Source: CBFHWY01 sp965659675
Lineage (GTDB): Bacteria > Bacteroidota > Bacteroidia > Flavobacteriales_G > Salibacteraceae
Length of the DNA: 26,930 nucleotides
Assembly: GCA_965659675.1 (NCBI GenBank)
Contig: CBFHWY010000037.1
Span: 1 to 26,930, forward strand
Direction: 5' to 3'
Positions 1-8,660 of this stretch are shown in pieces. The notes under the pieces are model-generated. The model had not been told where the DNA came from. It was given only the letters and a program-made list of their open reading frames with translations, and did not search any database. The stretch's first letter is position 1, and each line of letters begins with the position of its first letter. A program made the position numbers and the translations under genes.

Positions 1-1218
1 ACAGCTTGTGGAACTGAAACAGTTGAGTTTGATATTGATCCTCCAGCTCCAGGAGCGGGTGCAGGTCCAAACTTCCAGCTAGCTGCCGACTATGATTCAG
101 TATGTGTAGGTGACCCTGTAACGATTACAGCATCTGGCGCCCTCACAGGAACTACTGGTGGTTATGACTGGGGGAATGGTTTTACTACCAGCAACTCATT
201 TGTTGCTAGTGGCCCTGGTACTTACGTGGTAACTGTTACAAACTGTGTGAACGATAACTCAGTTGATTCCATCACTATTGATGCGATCAGCTCAGTAACA
301 GCGGCTATCACAGGAAACGCATTTATCTGTCCAGGTGGAAACACAACACTTAGTGCTACCGACTATGCTAGTGGATCTTATAGCTGGTCTGACGGAACGA
401 GCTCTTTGGGTAGTTCAAGAACATTAAATGTAAATGCAACAGGACGTTACTATGTAACTGTTACTGCTTGTGGTTTCAACGATACAACGAGTCTTGCAGT
501 GCAACTTGAGCCACTTCCGAATGGAACAGTGCAGGTTACAGGTCAAACTGAGATCTGCGAAGGTGGTTTGATCAGCCTGACTGCTAACTCAAATGTAGAT
601 TCAATTGTGTGGAATAACGGAGCTCAGGCTAATTCAATTCCATTGACACAAGCGAATCAATCTGGAGATTACTTCTACGTTGCTTATAACGGTTGTGGAG
701 ATGCTCATAACTCTGATACCGTTTCGATCACGATCAACCCTAAACCATCTGCTCCAACGATCAGCCTGGCACAGGGAGTTTATACTTCAAGCGTTTCAAC
801 GAACGTACAGTGGTATGTAAATGGTAATCCAGTTGCAGGTGCGACTTCACAGACATTTGTTCCTACTTCACAGGGACAGTTGATCAGTGCGAAGCAGATC
901 GATCCTACATCTGGTTGTGAGTCTGATTTCTCAAATGTGATCAGAGATCCAACCAGTGTGAATGATATTACTGCTGAGCAAGGTTTTGCAGTTTATCCTA
1001 ACCCGAACAATGGCCAATTTGAGTTAGCGCTTAAAACGGTAGGTGAGGTTAAGGTAAATGTTAGCAATGCGATCGGACAAACAGTTTACCATAATGTGTT
1101 TAACGTGAGTGGTTCTGCAAGTTTTGATCTGAACCTTAACGATGCGCCAAAAGGAATGTACTTTGTACACCTGGAGGGTGCAGGAATTGAAGCAACACAA
1201 AAGGTGCTGATTCAATAA
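1..1218 (+). CDS. Ig-like repeat protein with T9SS C-terminal sorting domain (5' end missing)
   Basis: The reading frame is open from base 1, so the start lies upstream of the window; 405 residues are visible. They form successive beta-sandwich modules of roughly 80-95 residues, each with a Cys near the start (CVGDPV, CPGGNT, CEGGLI), a central Trp (YDWGNG, YSWSDG, IVWNNG) and a closing Cys (VTNCVN, VTACGF, AYNGCG), as in the Ig/PKD-like repeats of Bacteroidota adhesins. The last ~80 residues, beginning near FAVYPNPNNGQFEL and ending GMYFVHLEG...QKVLIQ, are a type A T9SS sorting domain. The protein is therefore probably exported across the outer membrane by the T9SS and anchored or released. 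Its activity cannot be told: an adhesin or the accessory part of an enzyme are both possible, since any catalytic domain would lie upstream. A strong terminator follows. Confidence 0.88.
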   Translation, partial: TACGTETVEFDIDPPAPGAGAGPNFQLAADYDSVCVGDPVTITASGALTGTTGGYDWGNGFTTSNSFVASGPGTYVVTVTNCVNDNSVDSITIDAISSVTAAITGNAFICPGGNTTLSATDYASGSYSWSDGTSSLGSSRTLNVNATGRYYVTVTACGFNDTTSLAVQLEPLPNGTVQVTGQTEICEGGLISLTANSNVDSIVWNNGAQANSIPLTQANQSGDYFYVAYNGCGDAHNSDTVSITINPKPSAPTISLAQGVYTSSVSTNVQWYVNGNPVAGATSQTFVPTSQGQLISAKQIDPTSGCESDFSNVIRDPTSVNDITAEQGFAVYPNPNNGQFELALKTVGEVKVNVSNAIGQTVYHNVFNVSGSASFDLNLNDAPKGMYFVHLEGAGIEATQKVLIQ

Positions 1219-1242
1219 GCTTGATCACATAACAGAATAAGG

Positions 1243-1268
1243 AAACCCCGAGAGATCGGGGTTTTTTT
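1243..1268 (+). terminator. Rho-independent terminator after the T9SS cargo gene
   Basis: A 9-bp perfect stem, AAACCCCGA (1243-1251) with TCGGGGTTT (1256-1264), closes a GAGA loop of GNRA type. A run of seven T (1262-1268) overlaps the distal arm. It lies 25 bp after the stop codon at 1218. The stop of the convergent rlmB gene (1267-1269) lies in the T-run, so the hairpin may also help end minus-strand transcription, but the T-tract there is only three bases. Confidence 0.88.
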
Positions 1269-1989
1269 ATGCGCCACGTTGTTGTAGGACCTCGGAAAGA
1301 AAGATTCCAGCGGCTACGGACACATTCAATGAAGCAGTTTTACCGATCATTTGAATGGATACGGCCGCATCAGCAATTTTGAGGATGTCCTGACTGACCC
1401 CTTTTTCTTCAGAGCCCATAACTAAAACGGAGGGCAGTTTCCAATCTGCGCGATGATGCGCTTTGTCGGCTTTTTCGGATGCGCAGATCACCTGCAAGCC
1501 ACTTTGTTTCATGTCGAGCAGTGTGGCCCTTAAAGAGTGTGTTCTTGCGATCTTGAGGTTAAAAATGGACCCAGCAGAAGTCTTTACAGCATCGGCATTG
1601 ACGGCTGCGCTACCTCTGTTGGGAATCAGCACAAGATCCACTCCAAAGGCCTCTGCTGAACGCATAATGGCACCGAAATTTCGCACATCACTCACTTCAT
1701 CAAGTGCAAGTACCAGGGGAAGCTTCCCCGTCTCAAAAAGACGAGCGATCACTTCGTCTGCCTTGTGAAACTCAACCGGCGAAACCAGGGCAATGTGTCC
1801 CTGATGATTTCTGTTCGCGAATTTTTTGAACCACACTCGTGGAACCCTACTTAAGGGAATATCTTGCTCAAAACAGAGCGACTTGATCTCTGAATTAAGA
1901 TCTTTCTGAATGAAGACCTTTTCAACAGAGGTTCCAGATTGTATGGCCTCTTCAATGGCTCTCTGGCCGTAAATGTACTTGCTTTTCAA
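1267..1989 (-). CDS. rlmB: 23S rRNA (guanosine-2'-O-)-methyltransferase RlmB, TrmH/SpoU family
   Basis: SpoU/TrmH-type SPOUT methyltransferase of 240 residues, the usual length. The N-terminal substrate-binding domain begins KSKYIYGQRAIEEAI. The three SPOUT motifs are present: DEVSDVRNFGAIMRSAEAFG, MGSEEKGVS, and IQMIGKTASLNVSVAAGIF, which forms the SAM-binding trefoil knot. Known relatives methylate the 2'-hydroxyl of G2251 in 23S rRNA; other TrmH-family rRNA or tRNA targets cannot be excluded. The start is TTG at 1989, only three bases after the TAA of the upstream lipoprotein gene in the same frame. No ATG is available, and the family N-terminus begins right there, so the TTG start is well supported. 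Last gene of the ung-to-rlmB run. Confidence 0.9.
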   Translation of the reverse strand: MKSKYIYGQRAIEEAIQSGTSVEKVFIQKDLNSEIKSLCFEQDIPLSRVPRVWFKKFANRNHQGHIALVSPVEFHKADEVIARLFETGKLPLVLALDEVSDVRNFGAIMRSAEAFGVDLVLIPNRGSAAVNADAVKTSAGSIFNLKIARTHSLRATLLDMKQSGLQVICASEKADKAHHRADWKLPSVLVMGSEEKGVSQDILKIADAAVSIQMIGKTASLNVSVAAGIFLSEVLQQRGA

Positions 1990-1992
1990 ATC

Positions 1993-3249
1993 TTATAGGC
2001 TATGTGGTCTGCCAGAACGCCAATCGTCCACGGCGCGATACCAGTTGTTCTTATAAATGCTTGAACGATTTAGAATGTAATCATTGTTGGTAAATGGGTT
2101 TCGTACCCTTACGAAAACAAAATTTAAAGAAACCTGATTGTTCTCTTCACCGTAGATCCAGGTTTCCGTTTTGCCGTTCTTGTAAATGATGTCAGGCGGA
2201 CCAAAAATGATGTACACCATACCCCGGTCTGACTTCCAGCCCTCAACATGACTGCTAAAATGAAAGTTTGATAATTCGACGCGTCCATAAAAATCTGCGA
2301 TCAGCTTTTCTGCTTTTTCTGTTTTACCCGTGGTATTGATCCAGAATGACTCAATTCCTTCCTTGGTGCTTGTCTTATCCTTCAAGTAGAAGTAATCTTT
2401 CCTGCTCATGATGTAGCGCATCGGCTTTAGCATGGCCTCATATGTGGTCACTTTCGGGAAATCACTTCCAAAGGCAAAAAGACTCAGACCTTTCTTGTTA
2501 TCCGGATTCGGGATCAGGTGATAAAAACCGGTTTTTTGAATGATAAAGGTGTCACTTAAGGAGAAGATGAAGCCTGAGTCGCTGTTGTAGTTGAAAGGCT
2601 TTGGGTTATAATTGGAAAAGGGTGGGGGAGGCATAGCAAACTCTCTGTCATAGTAATTCACCTTGATCAGGTCGATGTGCATTTGGTTATAAAAGATCCT
2701 TAGTTTTTGCCCTTTGTTAAAGTAGGGTTCAAACATGAGCTCACCACTTTTTGCATCAAGAACTTTGAAATTCTGCCGGTTGAGCTTGTCGGCTTTTTTC
2801 ACCTCAATGAAACTGCGTTCGCTGTTCTTTCGATTCAGGTCGGTGGTTGTTAGACTCAACAAATAATTACCCGAATCGATCTTGAGCTCCACAAAGCCTG
2901 TTAAATAGTTGTTGAGTTGTTTTGGATTCAGGTCTTCGAGATAAAAACTGGAACTGTCAATCACAAGTTCAGATTCATAAGAAGAGAACAATTTGTAACT
3001 CACCCTTACTCTAGCCGTGAAACTTTCATTGCTAGGGTCTTTAACATACAGAAGCTTCCGACCATCGATCTTAAAGTGCAGCTGCGAAACCTGATCATCC
3101 AGATGATACATGCTGAATTGCGGGAAGATCCTCTTCCTACTGTTCTTGTAGAGATAGGAGAAGTTGTCGACACTGAGTTTATAGCTCGATGAACAAGCGA
3201 ATAAGAATGCCAGGCTGAGAAGACCAAGTATTTTAGCTGTGATCCTCAT
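1993..3249 (-). CDS. GWxTD domain-containing lipoprotein
   Basis: A lipoprotein signal peptide ends LLSLAFLFACSSS, with the lipidated Cys at residue 19, so the protein is probably membrane-anchored facing the periplasm or the outer membrane. The C-terminal third carries the GWxTD domain: FWINTTGKTEKAEKLIADFY, then HVEGWKSDRGMVYIIFGPPD and ETWIYGEENNQVSLNF. The core motif is GWKSD here. The middle is probably beta-rich. The domain is common in Bacteroidota and Acidobacteriota, but its biochemical role is not established. The ATG at 3249 lies inside the 3' end of rmuC (17-bp overlap), so the two are likely translationally coupled. rlmB follows in the same frame after TAA-GAT. Confidence 0.85.
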   Translation of the reverse strand: MRITAKILGLLSLAFLFACSSSYKLSVDNFSYLYKNSRKRIFPQFSMYHLDDQVSQLHFKIDGRKLLYVKDPSNESFTARVRVSYKLFSSYESELVIDSSSFYLEDLNPKQLNNYLTGFVELKIDSGNYLLSLTTTDLNRKNSERSFIEVKKADKLNRQNFKVLDAKSGELMFEPYFNKGQKLRIFYNQMHIDLIKVNYYDREFAMPPPPFSNYNPKPFNYNSDSGFIFSLSDTFIIQKTGFYHLIPNPDNKKGLSLFAFGSDFPKVTTYEAMLKPMRYIMSRKDYFYLKDKTSTKEGIESFWINTTGKTEKAEKLIADFYGRVELSNFHFSSHVEGWKSDRGMVYIIFGPPDIIYKNGKTETWIYGEENNQVSLNFVFVRVRNPFTNNDYILNRSSIYKNNWYRAVDDWRSGRPHSL

Positions 3250-4576
3250 TGTCGGTTAATTCAATATCCTCTGCTTCGTCCAATAGTTCTCTAGGCAGCT
3301 CTTTATTTCCTTTTGCACCAAGATCGCGGATCTTTTTGGCGCGGCCAACCAGGTTGCCCTTTCCTTCGCTGAGTTGTCCCATGCCCTTATCGTACTCGTT
3401 TGAAGCTTTTTCTATGGCTGAACCGATCTTCTGCATGGTTTCTGTGAAGCCAACAAATTTGTCGAACATCTTACTTGCTTCTTCAGCAATTTGCTGAACA
3501 TTGCGATTCTGCTTTTCCTGTTTCCAAATGGAAGCCACGGTCTTTAGGGTGGCCAATAATGTTGCAGCAGAAACAATGACAATATTTCTTTTATAAGCGT
3601 AATCATAAAGATCCTGGTCATGCTGCATGGCCAGTTCAAAACCCTGCTCAACAGGGACAAACATGAGCACCACTTCAGGTGAGTCGAGTCCAGCACCAGA
3701 AGGATAGGCCTTTTCTGAAAGAAGCTTTATGTGGTTCTTGATGGATATGATGTGCTGATCCAGAAGCTTCTTTCTGCGCTCAGGGTCTTCTTCATTGCTG
3801 TAGTCCATGTAAGCTTTTAGACTCACCTTGGAATCGATGATCAGGTGTTTCTTATCTGGAAGATAAACCAGTGCATCCAGGCGAATGGTCTCGCCCGCAG
3901 CATTGGTGGTGGTGTACTCCCTTTCATACTCAACACCTTCTTTTAGTCCGGCGATGGTAAGGACACGTTCCAGAACAAATTCCCCCCAGTTTCCCTGAGT
4001 TTTTGATTCGCCTTTTAAAGCCGTAACGAGCGCCTGAGCATCCTCACTGAGCTTCTCATTCTTAGAACTCAGATCGGTTATAATGGTGGACAGTTTGGTG
4101 TTCCAGGTGTTGGTTTTCTCCTGATTCTTCTCTACTTGTTCTTTGAATTTCTCAATGTCCGTCTTTAGTGGCTCAAGCAGTTGCTGAAGCTTTTCTTTGT
4201 TTTTCTCGGTAATACTTTCTGCAGAGCGATTGAGTATGGCATTGGCAAGGTTCTCGAACTCTGATTTAAACTTTTCCTGAAGTTCAAGCAGCTCTTTTCG
4301 GTCTTTTTGCAATTGCGCAGTTAGTGCTTCGTTTCGCTCCTGTACCCTGGAATTTTCACCAAGAAGTCGGTCGTTTTCATCATCCGTCTGCTTTTTCTCA
4401 CTTTTCAGTTCAGCAAGACTTTCAGCCAGTTGCTCGCTTACCGCATTTAGCCGTGCGTTCTCCTGAAGCAGTTCGCTAGACTCACCCTCTTGTTTGCCCC
4501 TTAACAAAAGGAAAATAACCACAACAATGCCAAGAAGCAAGGCAACCAATAATATGATGAATATTGTTTCTCCCAT
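3233..4576 (-). CDS. rmuC: RmuC family DNA recombination protein
   Basis: 447 residues. A single N-terminal membrane segment (FIILLVALLLGIVVVIFLLL) is followed by a long coiled coil (about residues 35-190, rich in Glu, Lys and Gln). The conserved RmuC core follows: LVTALKGESKTQGNWGEFVLERVL, GVEYEREY, IRLDALVYLPDKKHLIIDSKVSLKAY and VVLMFVPVEQGFE. The core is a PD-(D/E)XK nuclease-like fold, and RmuC limits recombination at inverted repeats in E. coli. The tail is acidic. ATG start at 4576, 16 bp after the stop of the upstream outer-membrane protein gene. The 3' end overlaps the GWxTD gene. Confidence 0.92.
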   Translation of the reverse strand: MGETIFIILLVALLLGIVVVIFLLLRGKQEGESSELLQENARLNAVSEQLAESLAELKSEKKQTDDENDRLLGENSRVQERNEALTAQLQKDRKELLELQEKFKSEFENLANAILNRSAESITEKNKEKLQQLLEPLKTDIEKFKEQVEKNQEKTNTWNTKLSTIITDLSSKNEKLSEDAQALVTALKGESKTQGNWGEFVLERVLTIAGLKEGVEYEREYTTTNAAGETIRLDALVYLPDKKHLIIDSKVSLKAYMDYSNEEDPERRKKLLDQHIISIKNHIKLLSEKAYPSGAGLDSPEVVLMFVPVEQGFELAMQHDQDLYDYAYKRNIVIVSAATLLATLKTVASIWKQEKQNRNVQQIAEEASKMFDKFVGFTETMQKIGSAIEKASNEYDKGMGQLSEGKGNLVGRAKKIRDLGAKGNKELPRELLDEAEDIELTDNEDHS

Positions 4577-4592
4577 TTGTTACTCAAAGCTA

Positions 4593-6296
4593 TTAGAAAT
4601 AGTTAACCAATCCGAAGTGTACTTTCCCAGTTCTTAGGAGGAATGGGTTGTTTTGCTGTCGGCCTAGCGCATAACTAAAACTAAAAATACCGGCTCTTGT
4701 TTCGAAGCTCATACCTGCGCCGATTCCAATGGGCTGATCAAAGCTTCTATTGCCAAGAGATAAGTCTTCATAATAGGCTATATCGGTAAAAGCGAAGAGA
4801 TAGGAATTTTGCTCTAATAGAAAGCGATATTCAAAGCTATAAATAGCATAGAAGGATGCGAATATTTCCTCAATATCAAAGCCTCTTAAGGTTTGTATAC
4901 CTCCAATTCTGAAAAGCTCGTTCCTGAATAATTGATCATTTCGAAGCCATCCACTTTGGATTCGATTCAGAATGGTGTTTCTCGAAAATAATGGAATGAA
5001 CAAGCTGATATCTGTACTAAGCTCAAATTGAGTACTTCTCAAATTGAGTGAGTCATACAATTCTGGATTGATGGCTGGGTTTTCTCTAATTACCTTTTGT
5101 CCGGTGTTTGCCTCAAGGCTTACACGATAACCCTTTGTAGGATTGTATCGATAATCCAGTTTTTCAAAATTGAAACCAATACCATAGAAATTGATACCGA
5201 CATCAGCATAATCAGGCAAACTACTGATATTCGCCAAACCTGATGTCGAAATGATGTTACTTGAGGATCTTCCGATACGTAAACTGAGTTGATTGTTTCC
5301 TTTGATGCGATAATTAAAACGCGCCTCTGCTCGAATGCTGCTGAAGAGAGTGTCTCTTCGATACAAAAAGAATTTAGCGCCTAAACCTATTGGTGTGTTG
5401 AGTAGGAAAGGATAATCGCCCTGTATTTTGATATCCTGGGTTCGATCCTGAAGTTTCCGCCAGTTTAACAAGATCTCATCTCCTTGTTTAAAGCTGTTCA
5501 ACAGATTCAACTTGATGTCACCTGTTAACACCACATCGCCAAACTCGTCTGGCAAAAGCCCCAGTATGCCATCAATAACATTTGCTTTTCTGTCCTCAAC
5601 GTAAAGGTTCACTCTCGCTGCACCTGACTCAAAGTATATCTCAGGTTCTTTTTTGATCTGTAAGAATGGGTTCTCTTTGATGCGAAGGGGAACAGCAGCC
5701 AAAAGTGATTCATTGTAGGGGCGTCCCTTTTTGAGTTCCAAATAGTTTCTGATGTAATTGGGATTAGTCTCCGTCTCACCTAAAACGGCAATACTATCCA
5801 GGAGGATCAATGGCCCTTTATCTAAGGAGAGTGCTGCGACAATGCCTTCTTCTTTTTCTTCAACATTTGCTAATCCGACCTCTGCAAATGGGTAACCTTT
5901 GTTTTCACAGAGCTTCAATATTCGGCGCTTTAAGAATGTGAGCTGGGCGGGGCTTACCACTTCTCCTTCAAAATACCTGCTTTTGAACCCGGCTTCCTGA
6001 AGTAGGTCGAGGTCTTCTTCATTGGCTGTGATCTCCATCCATTGATAGACATGGCCTTTCTCAATGAAAACCTGATTGACGAGACTATCAATTTGTTGAG
6101 AATCTATTCGAGCAAGGAGATAGCCCATATTGATAAGCTCATTGAGTTGTGCTTTTATCAATTCCTCCGTTTTCGCGCTATCAGCTGTTTCAACTTTAGT
6201 CTCCAGCTCAGAATTCAGATAGATCTCCAATTCACTTTGAGTGTAGGCAAACTGAAAGCAAACGAAAGCCATTAAAAGGGACAGTACTTCTTTCAA
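4593..6296 (-). CDS. BamA/TamA-like Omp85-family outer-membrane protein
   Basis: Secreted protein with POTRA-like periplasmic segments (for example LLDSIAVLGETETNPNYIRNYL followed by GRPYNESLLAAVPLRIKENPFL), then a C-terminal 16-strand-type beta-barrel. The barrel contains the Omp85 lid-loop signature, RIGGIQTLRGFD, and alternating aromatic strands to the end (VHFGLVNYF). The family inserts or translocates outer-membrane proteins; whether this one is a BamA/TamA paralogue or a more specialised transporter is undecided. I chose TTG at 6296. It overlaps the ung stop in a TTGA arrangement and yields a good signal peptide (MKEVLSLLMAFVCFQFAYTQ), whereas the upstream TTG at 6305 would add acidic residues before it. 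It is shorter than canonical BamA, implying fewer POTRA repeats. Confidence 0.82.
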   Translation of the reverse strand: MKEVLSLLMAFVCFQFAYTQSELEIYLNSELETKVETADSAKTEELIKAQLNELINMGYLLARIDSQQIDSLVNQVFIEKGHVYQWMEITANEEDLDLLQEAGFKSRYFEGEVVSPAQLTFLKRRILKLCENKGYPFAEVGLANVEEKEEGIVAALSLDKGPLILLDSIAVLGETETNPNYIRNYLELKKGRPYNESLLAAVPLRIKENPFLQIKKEPEIYFESGAARVNLYVEDRKANVIDGILGLLPDEFGDVVLTGDIKLNLLNSFKQGDEILLNWRKLQDRTQDIKIQGDYPFLLNTPIGLGAKFFLYRRDTLFSSIRAEARFNYRIKGNNQLSLRIGRSSSNIISTSGLANISSLPDYADVGINFYGIGFNFEKLDYRYNPTKGYRVSLEANTGQKVIRENPAINPELYDSLNLRSTQFELSTDISLFIPLFSRNTILNRIQSGWLRNDQLFRNELFRIGGIQTLRGFDIEEIFASFYAIYSFEYRFLLEQNSYLFAFTDIAYYEDLSLGNRSFDQPIGIGAGMSFETRAGIFSFSYALGRQQNNPFLLRTGKVHFGLVNYF

Positions 6297-7006
6297 ATCC
6301 TCCAATCGATTGGTTCTACATTCCTGGATCTCAAGTACTCATTTGCTTTTTTGAAATGATCACAACCAAAGAATCCGTTATGAGCAGATAGGGGTGAGGG
6401 GTGAGCGGCCTTCAATATAAGATGCTTTTGCTCGTTGATCAGACTCGCTTTTTCGCCGGCGAAACGTCCCCACAGCAAAAAGACCAATCCTGATCTTTGA
6501 TCAGATAGTTGCCTGATGCATGCATCTGTGAACCGCTCCCAACCTTTTTTTCGGTGAGAACCAGCTTCTGCTTTTCTTACGGTGAGTATCGCATTGAGCA
6601 ACAAAACTCCCTGGTCTGCCCAATGGCTGAGATCTCCGTCAGAAGGGATATCAAGATCATACTCAGTGCGGATCTCCTTGAATATGTTTAATAGCGATGG
6701 TGGTTTTCTAATGCCCTTTTGAACCGAAAAACAGAGTCCGTGTGCCTGACCCGGACCGTGATATGGATCCTGACCGAGGATCACCAATTTCGTCTTGTTA
6801 AAGGGACAACGATTGAATGCTTCGAAAATGTGCTCACCTTTAGGGTAGATCTCATGCTGCTGTTTTTCTTTAATGAGAAAGGACTTTAATTCCCTGAAGT
6901 AGTCGGCCTTAAATTCTTCTGCCAGAATTTCTTTCCAGGATGACTCAATTTTTGGTGAGATCTTCGTTTCCACAAGTTCGAAATTAATATTGTTTGGGAT
7001 TAACAA
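6293..7006 (-). CDS. ung: Uracil-DNA glycosylase (family 1)
   Basis: Removes uracil from DNA at the start of base excision repair. The catalytic motif LVILGQDPYHGPGQAHGLCFSV contains the water-activating Asp (about residue 80), and the minor-groove loop motif HPSPLSAHNGFFGCDHF lies near residue 202. Length (237 residues) and the N-terminal SSWKEILAEEF match family 1 Ung. There is no in-frame ATG near the front: candidates are TTG at 7006 and GTG at 6973 (VETKIS...), and an in-frame stop sits four codons further upstream. First gene of the five-gene minus-strand run, divergent from dnaB with 85 bp between them. Its last bases overlap the start of the outer-membrane protein gene. Confidence 0.95.
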   Translation of the reverse strand: MLIPNNINFELVETKISPKIESSWKEILAEEFKADYFRELKSFLIKEKQQHEIYPKGEHIFEAFNRCPFNKTKLVILGQDPYHGPGQAHGLCFSVQKGIRKPPSLLNIFKEIRTEYDLDIPSDGDLSHWADQGVLLLNAILTVRKAEAGSHRKKGWERFTDACIRQLSDQRSGLVFLLWGRFAGEKASLINEQKHLILKAAHPSPLSAHNGFFGCDHFKKANEYLRSRNVEPIDWRI

Positions 7007-7078
7007 TTGTTGATATCACAAGATAGTAACGTGTTAGCATCATTTTAGGTATTAAATCATAAGCAGACTTCATTTTCG

Positions 7079-7086
7079 TAGTTTTG
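7079..7086 (+). promoter_or_regulatory. Candidate -7 element (TAnnTTTG) for dnaB
   Basis: TAGTTTTG matches the Bacteroidota -7 consensus exactly, but no TTG is seen at the -33 spacing. It ends only 6 bp before the dnaB ATG at 7092. If it is used, the message is essentially leaderless, or translation starts at the downstream ATG at 7143. Confidence 0.4.
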
Positions 7087-7091
7087 AAACA

Positions 7092-8630
7092 ATGGAAAAT
7101 GTGACCAATTTAGGTAAGACCAGTAAGTCAAGATTAAGCCCGATGCAACAGATGGATCCCCTTGAATTTGGGAAGGTTCAGCCGCAAGCTGTTGATCTTG
7201 AGGAGGCTGTTCTTGGTGCGCTCATGCTTGACAAAGAAGCGGTCAATGATGTCATCGATTTTCTTTCTCAAGATAGTTTCTACAAGGATCAACACAAGAA
7301 GATCTTTAAGACCATACAACACCTTTTTCAGCAGTCTGAGCCCATCGATATCTTAACAGTTACTGAGCAGTTAAAGAAGGATGGTGAATTAGATGTGGTG
7401 GGTGGAGCGAGTTACATCGCTCAGCTCACAAATAGGGTAGCTTCATCAGCAAATGTTGAGTTTCACGGCAGGATCATAACCCAGAAACATATCCTGCGAG
7501 AGCTGATCCGGATATCTTCGGAAACCATAAAAGATGCATACGATAACACAACAGATGTTTTCGACCTACTCGATAGAACAGAACAAAACCTATTTAATGT
7601 AGCTGAAGGGAATATCCGAAAGAGTTTTGATAGCCTTTCAGACTTGATGCACAAAGCCTTAAAACAGATCGAGGAAGCCCAAAATAAGGAAGGTTCTGTT
7701 ACGGGAATAGAAACAGGCTTCTCTGAGTTGGATAAGGTAACCGGAGGTTTTCAGCCTTCAGATCTTGTGGTTTTGGCAGCCAGACCTGGTATGGGTAAAA
7801 CAGCTTTTGTCCTCTCAATGGCCAGAAACACTGCGGTCGATTTTCAAAAACCGGTGGCAGTCTTCTCTCTGGAGATGTCGAGCCTACAATTAGTAAATCG
7901 TTTGATCGCTTCCGAGTCGGAATTGGATTCTGACAAACTCAAAAAGGGCGAACTCAAAGACTATGAATGGGAGCAGTTGCAATCAAAGATTGACCGACTA
8001 TCCGAAGCGCCGATCTACATTGATGATACGCCTGCTCTTTCGGTTTTCGAGTTAAGGGCAAAGTGCAGACGCCTAAAGGCCCAATTTGATATTGATATGG
8101 TGATCATCGATTACCTTCAATTGATGACCACCGGGGGTGATGGAAAAGGGAATAGGGAGCAGGAGATCTCTACCATCTCGAGATCCATCAAGTCGATCGC
8201 AAAAGAATTGAATATCCCGATCATTGCACTTTCTCAGTTAAATCGTTCTGTGGAAACAAGAGGTGGAGATAAAAAACCTCAGCTATCCGACCTCAGGGAG
8301 TCGGGAGCTATTGAGCAGGATGCTGATATGGTGATGTTCATCTACCGTCCGGAGTATTACGACATCAAAGAAACGGCTGAAGGTCAACCTACAGATGGTT
8401 TAGGTGAATTGATCATTGCCAAGCACAGGAATGGAGCGCTTACCACCGTGCCTCTGAAATTCATCCAGCGTTTGGCTAAGTTCACCGATCTGGAAACTGT
8501 TGAGGACTACGGATTTGGGGCACCTGGTGCGGTAGGAGATGAGTTTGATCCTGAAAGTGGTGGTTTTATAAAGTCTTCGAGAATGGATGACCTCGACTCC
8601 TATGAAGAGGATGATGATCCACTCATCTGA
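7092..8630 (+). CDS. dnaB: Replicative DNA helicase DnaB
   Basis: Hexameric 5'-3' helicase that unwinds DNA at the replication fork. The N-terminal primase-interacting domain carries QAVDLEEAVLGALMLDKEAV, SQDSFYKDQHKKIF and VGGASYIAQLT. The RecA-like C-terminal domain has Walker A ARPGMGKT (residues 230-237), the FSLEMS motif, Walker B VIIDYLQLM, and the QLNRSVETR and DLRESGAIEQDADMVMFIYRPEYY motifs near the end. No intein is present. Length of 512 residues is normal for Bacteroidota. The tail is strongly acidic (DSYEEDDDPLI). ATG at 7092 fits the family; ATG at 7143 (MQQMDPLEFGKV) is an alternative given the nearby promoter match. The next gene begins about 30 bp downstream on the same strand, so they are probably co-transcribed. 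Confidence 0.97.
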   Translation: MENVTNLGKTSKSRLSPMQQMDPLEFGKVQPQAVDLEEAVLGALMLDKEAVNDVIDFLSQDSFYKDQHKKIFKTIQHLFQQSEPIDILTVTEQLKKDGELDVVGGASYIAQLTNRVASSANVEFHGRIITQKHILRELIRISSETIKDAYDNTTDVFDLLDRTEQNLFNVAEGNIRKSFDSLSDLMHKALKQIEEAQNKEGSVTGIETGFSELDKVTGGFQPSDLVVLAARPGMGKTAFVLSMARNTAVDFQKPVAVFSLEMSSLQLVNRLIASESELDSDKLKKGELKDYEWEQLQSKIDRLSEAPIYIDDTPALSVFELRAKCRRLKAQFDIDMVIIDYLQLMTTGGDGKGNREQEISTISRSIKSIAKELNIPIIALSQLNRSVETRGGDKKPQLSDLRESGAIEQDADMVMFIYRPEYYDIKETAEGQPTDGLGELIIAKHRNGALTTVPLKFIQRLAKFTDLETVEDYGFGAPGAVGDEFDPESGGFIKSSRMDDLDSYEEDDDPLI

Positions 8631-8660
8631 TTCGGCTTGAATTTTGATTATTTTCATGGC

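Noticed and set aside
8637..8660. TTG start adding eight residues to the secreted 'asparagine synthetase B' protein
   Set aside because: MRKVLLIVFVF from ATG 8661 is a normal signal peptide; the extension puts MNFDYFHG before it.
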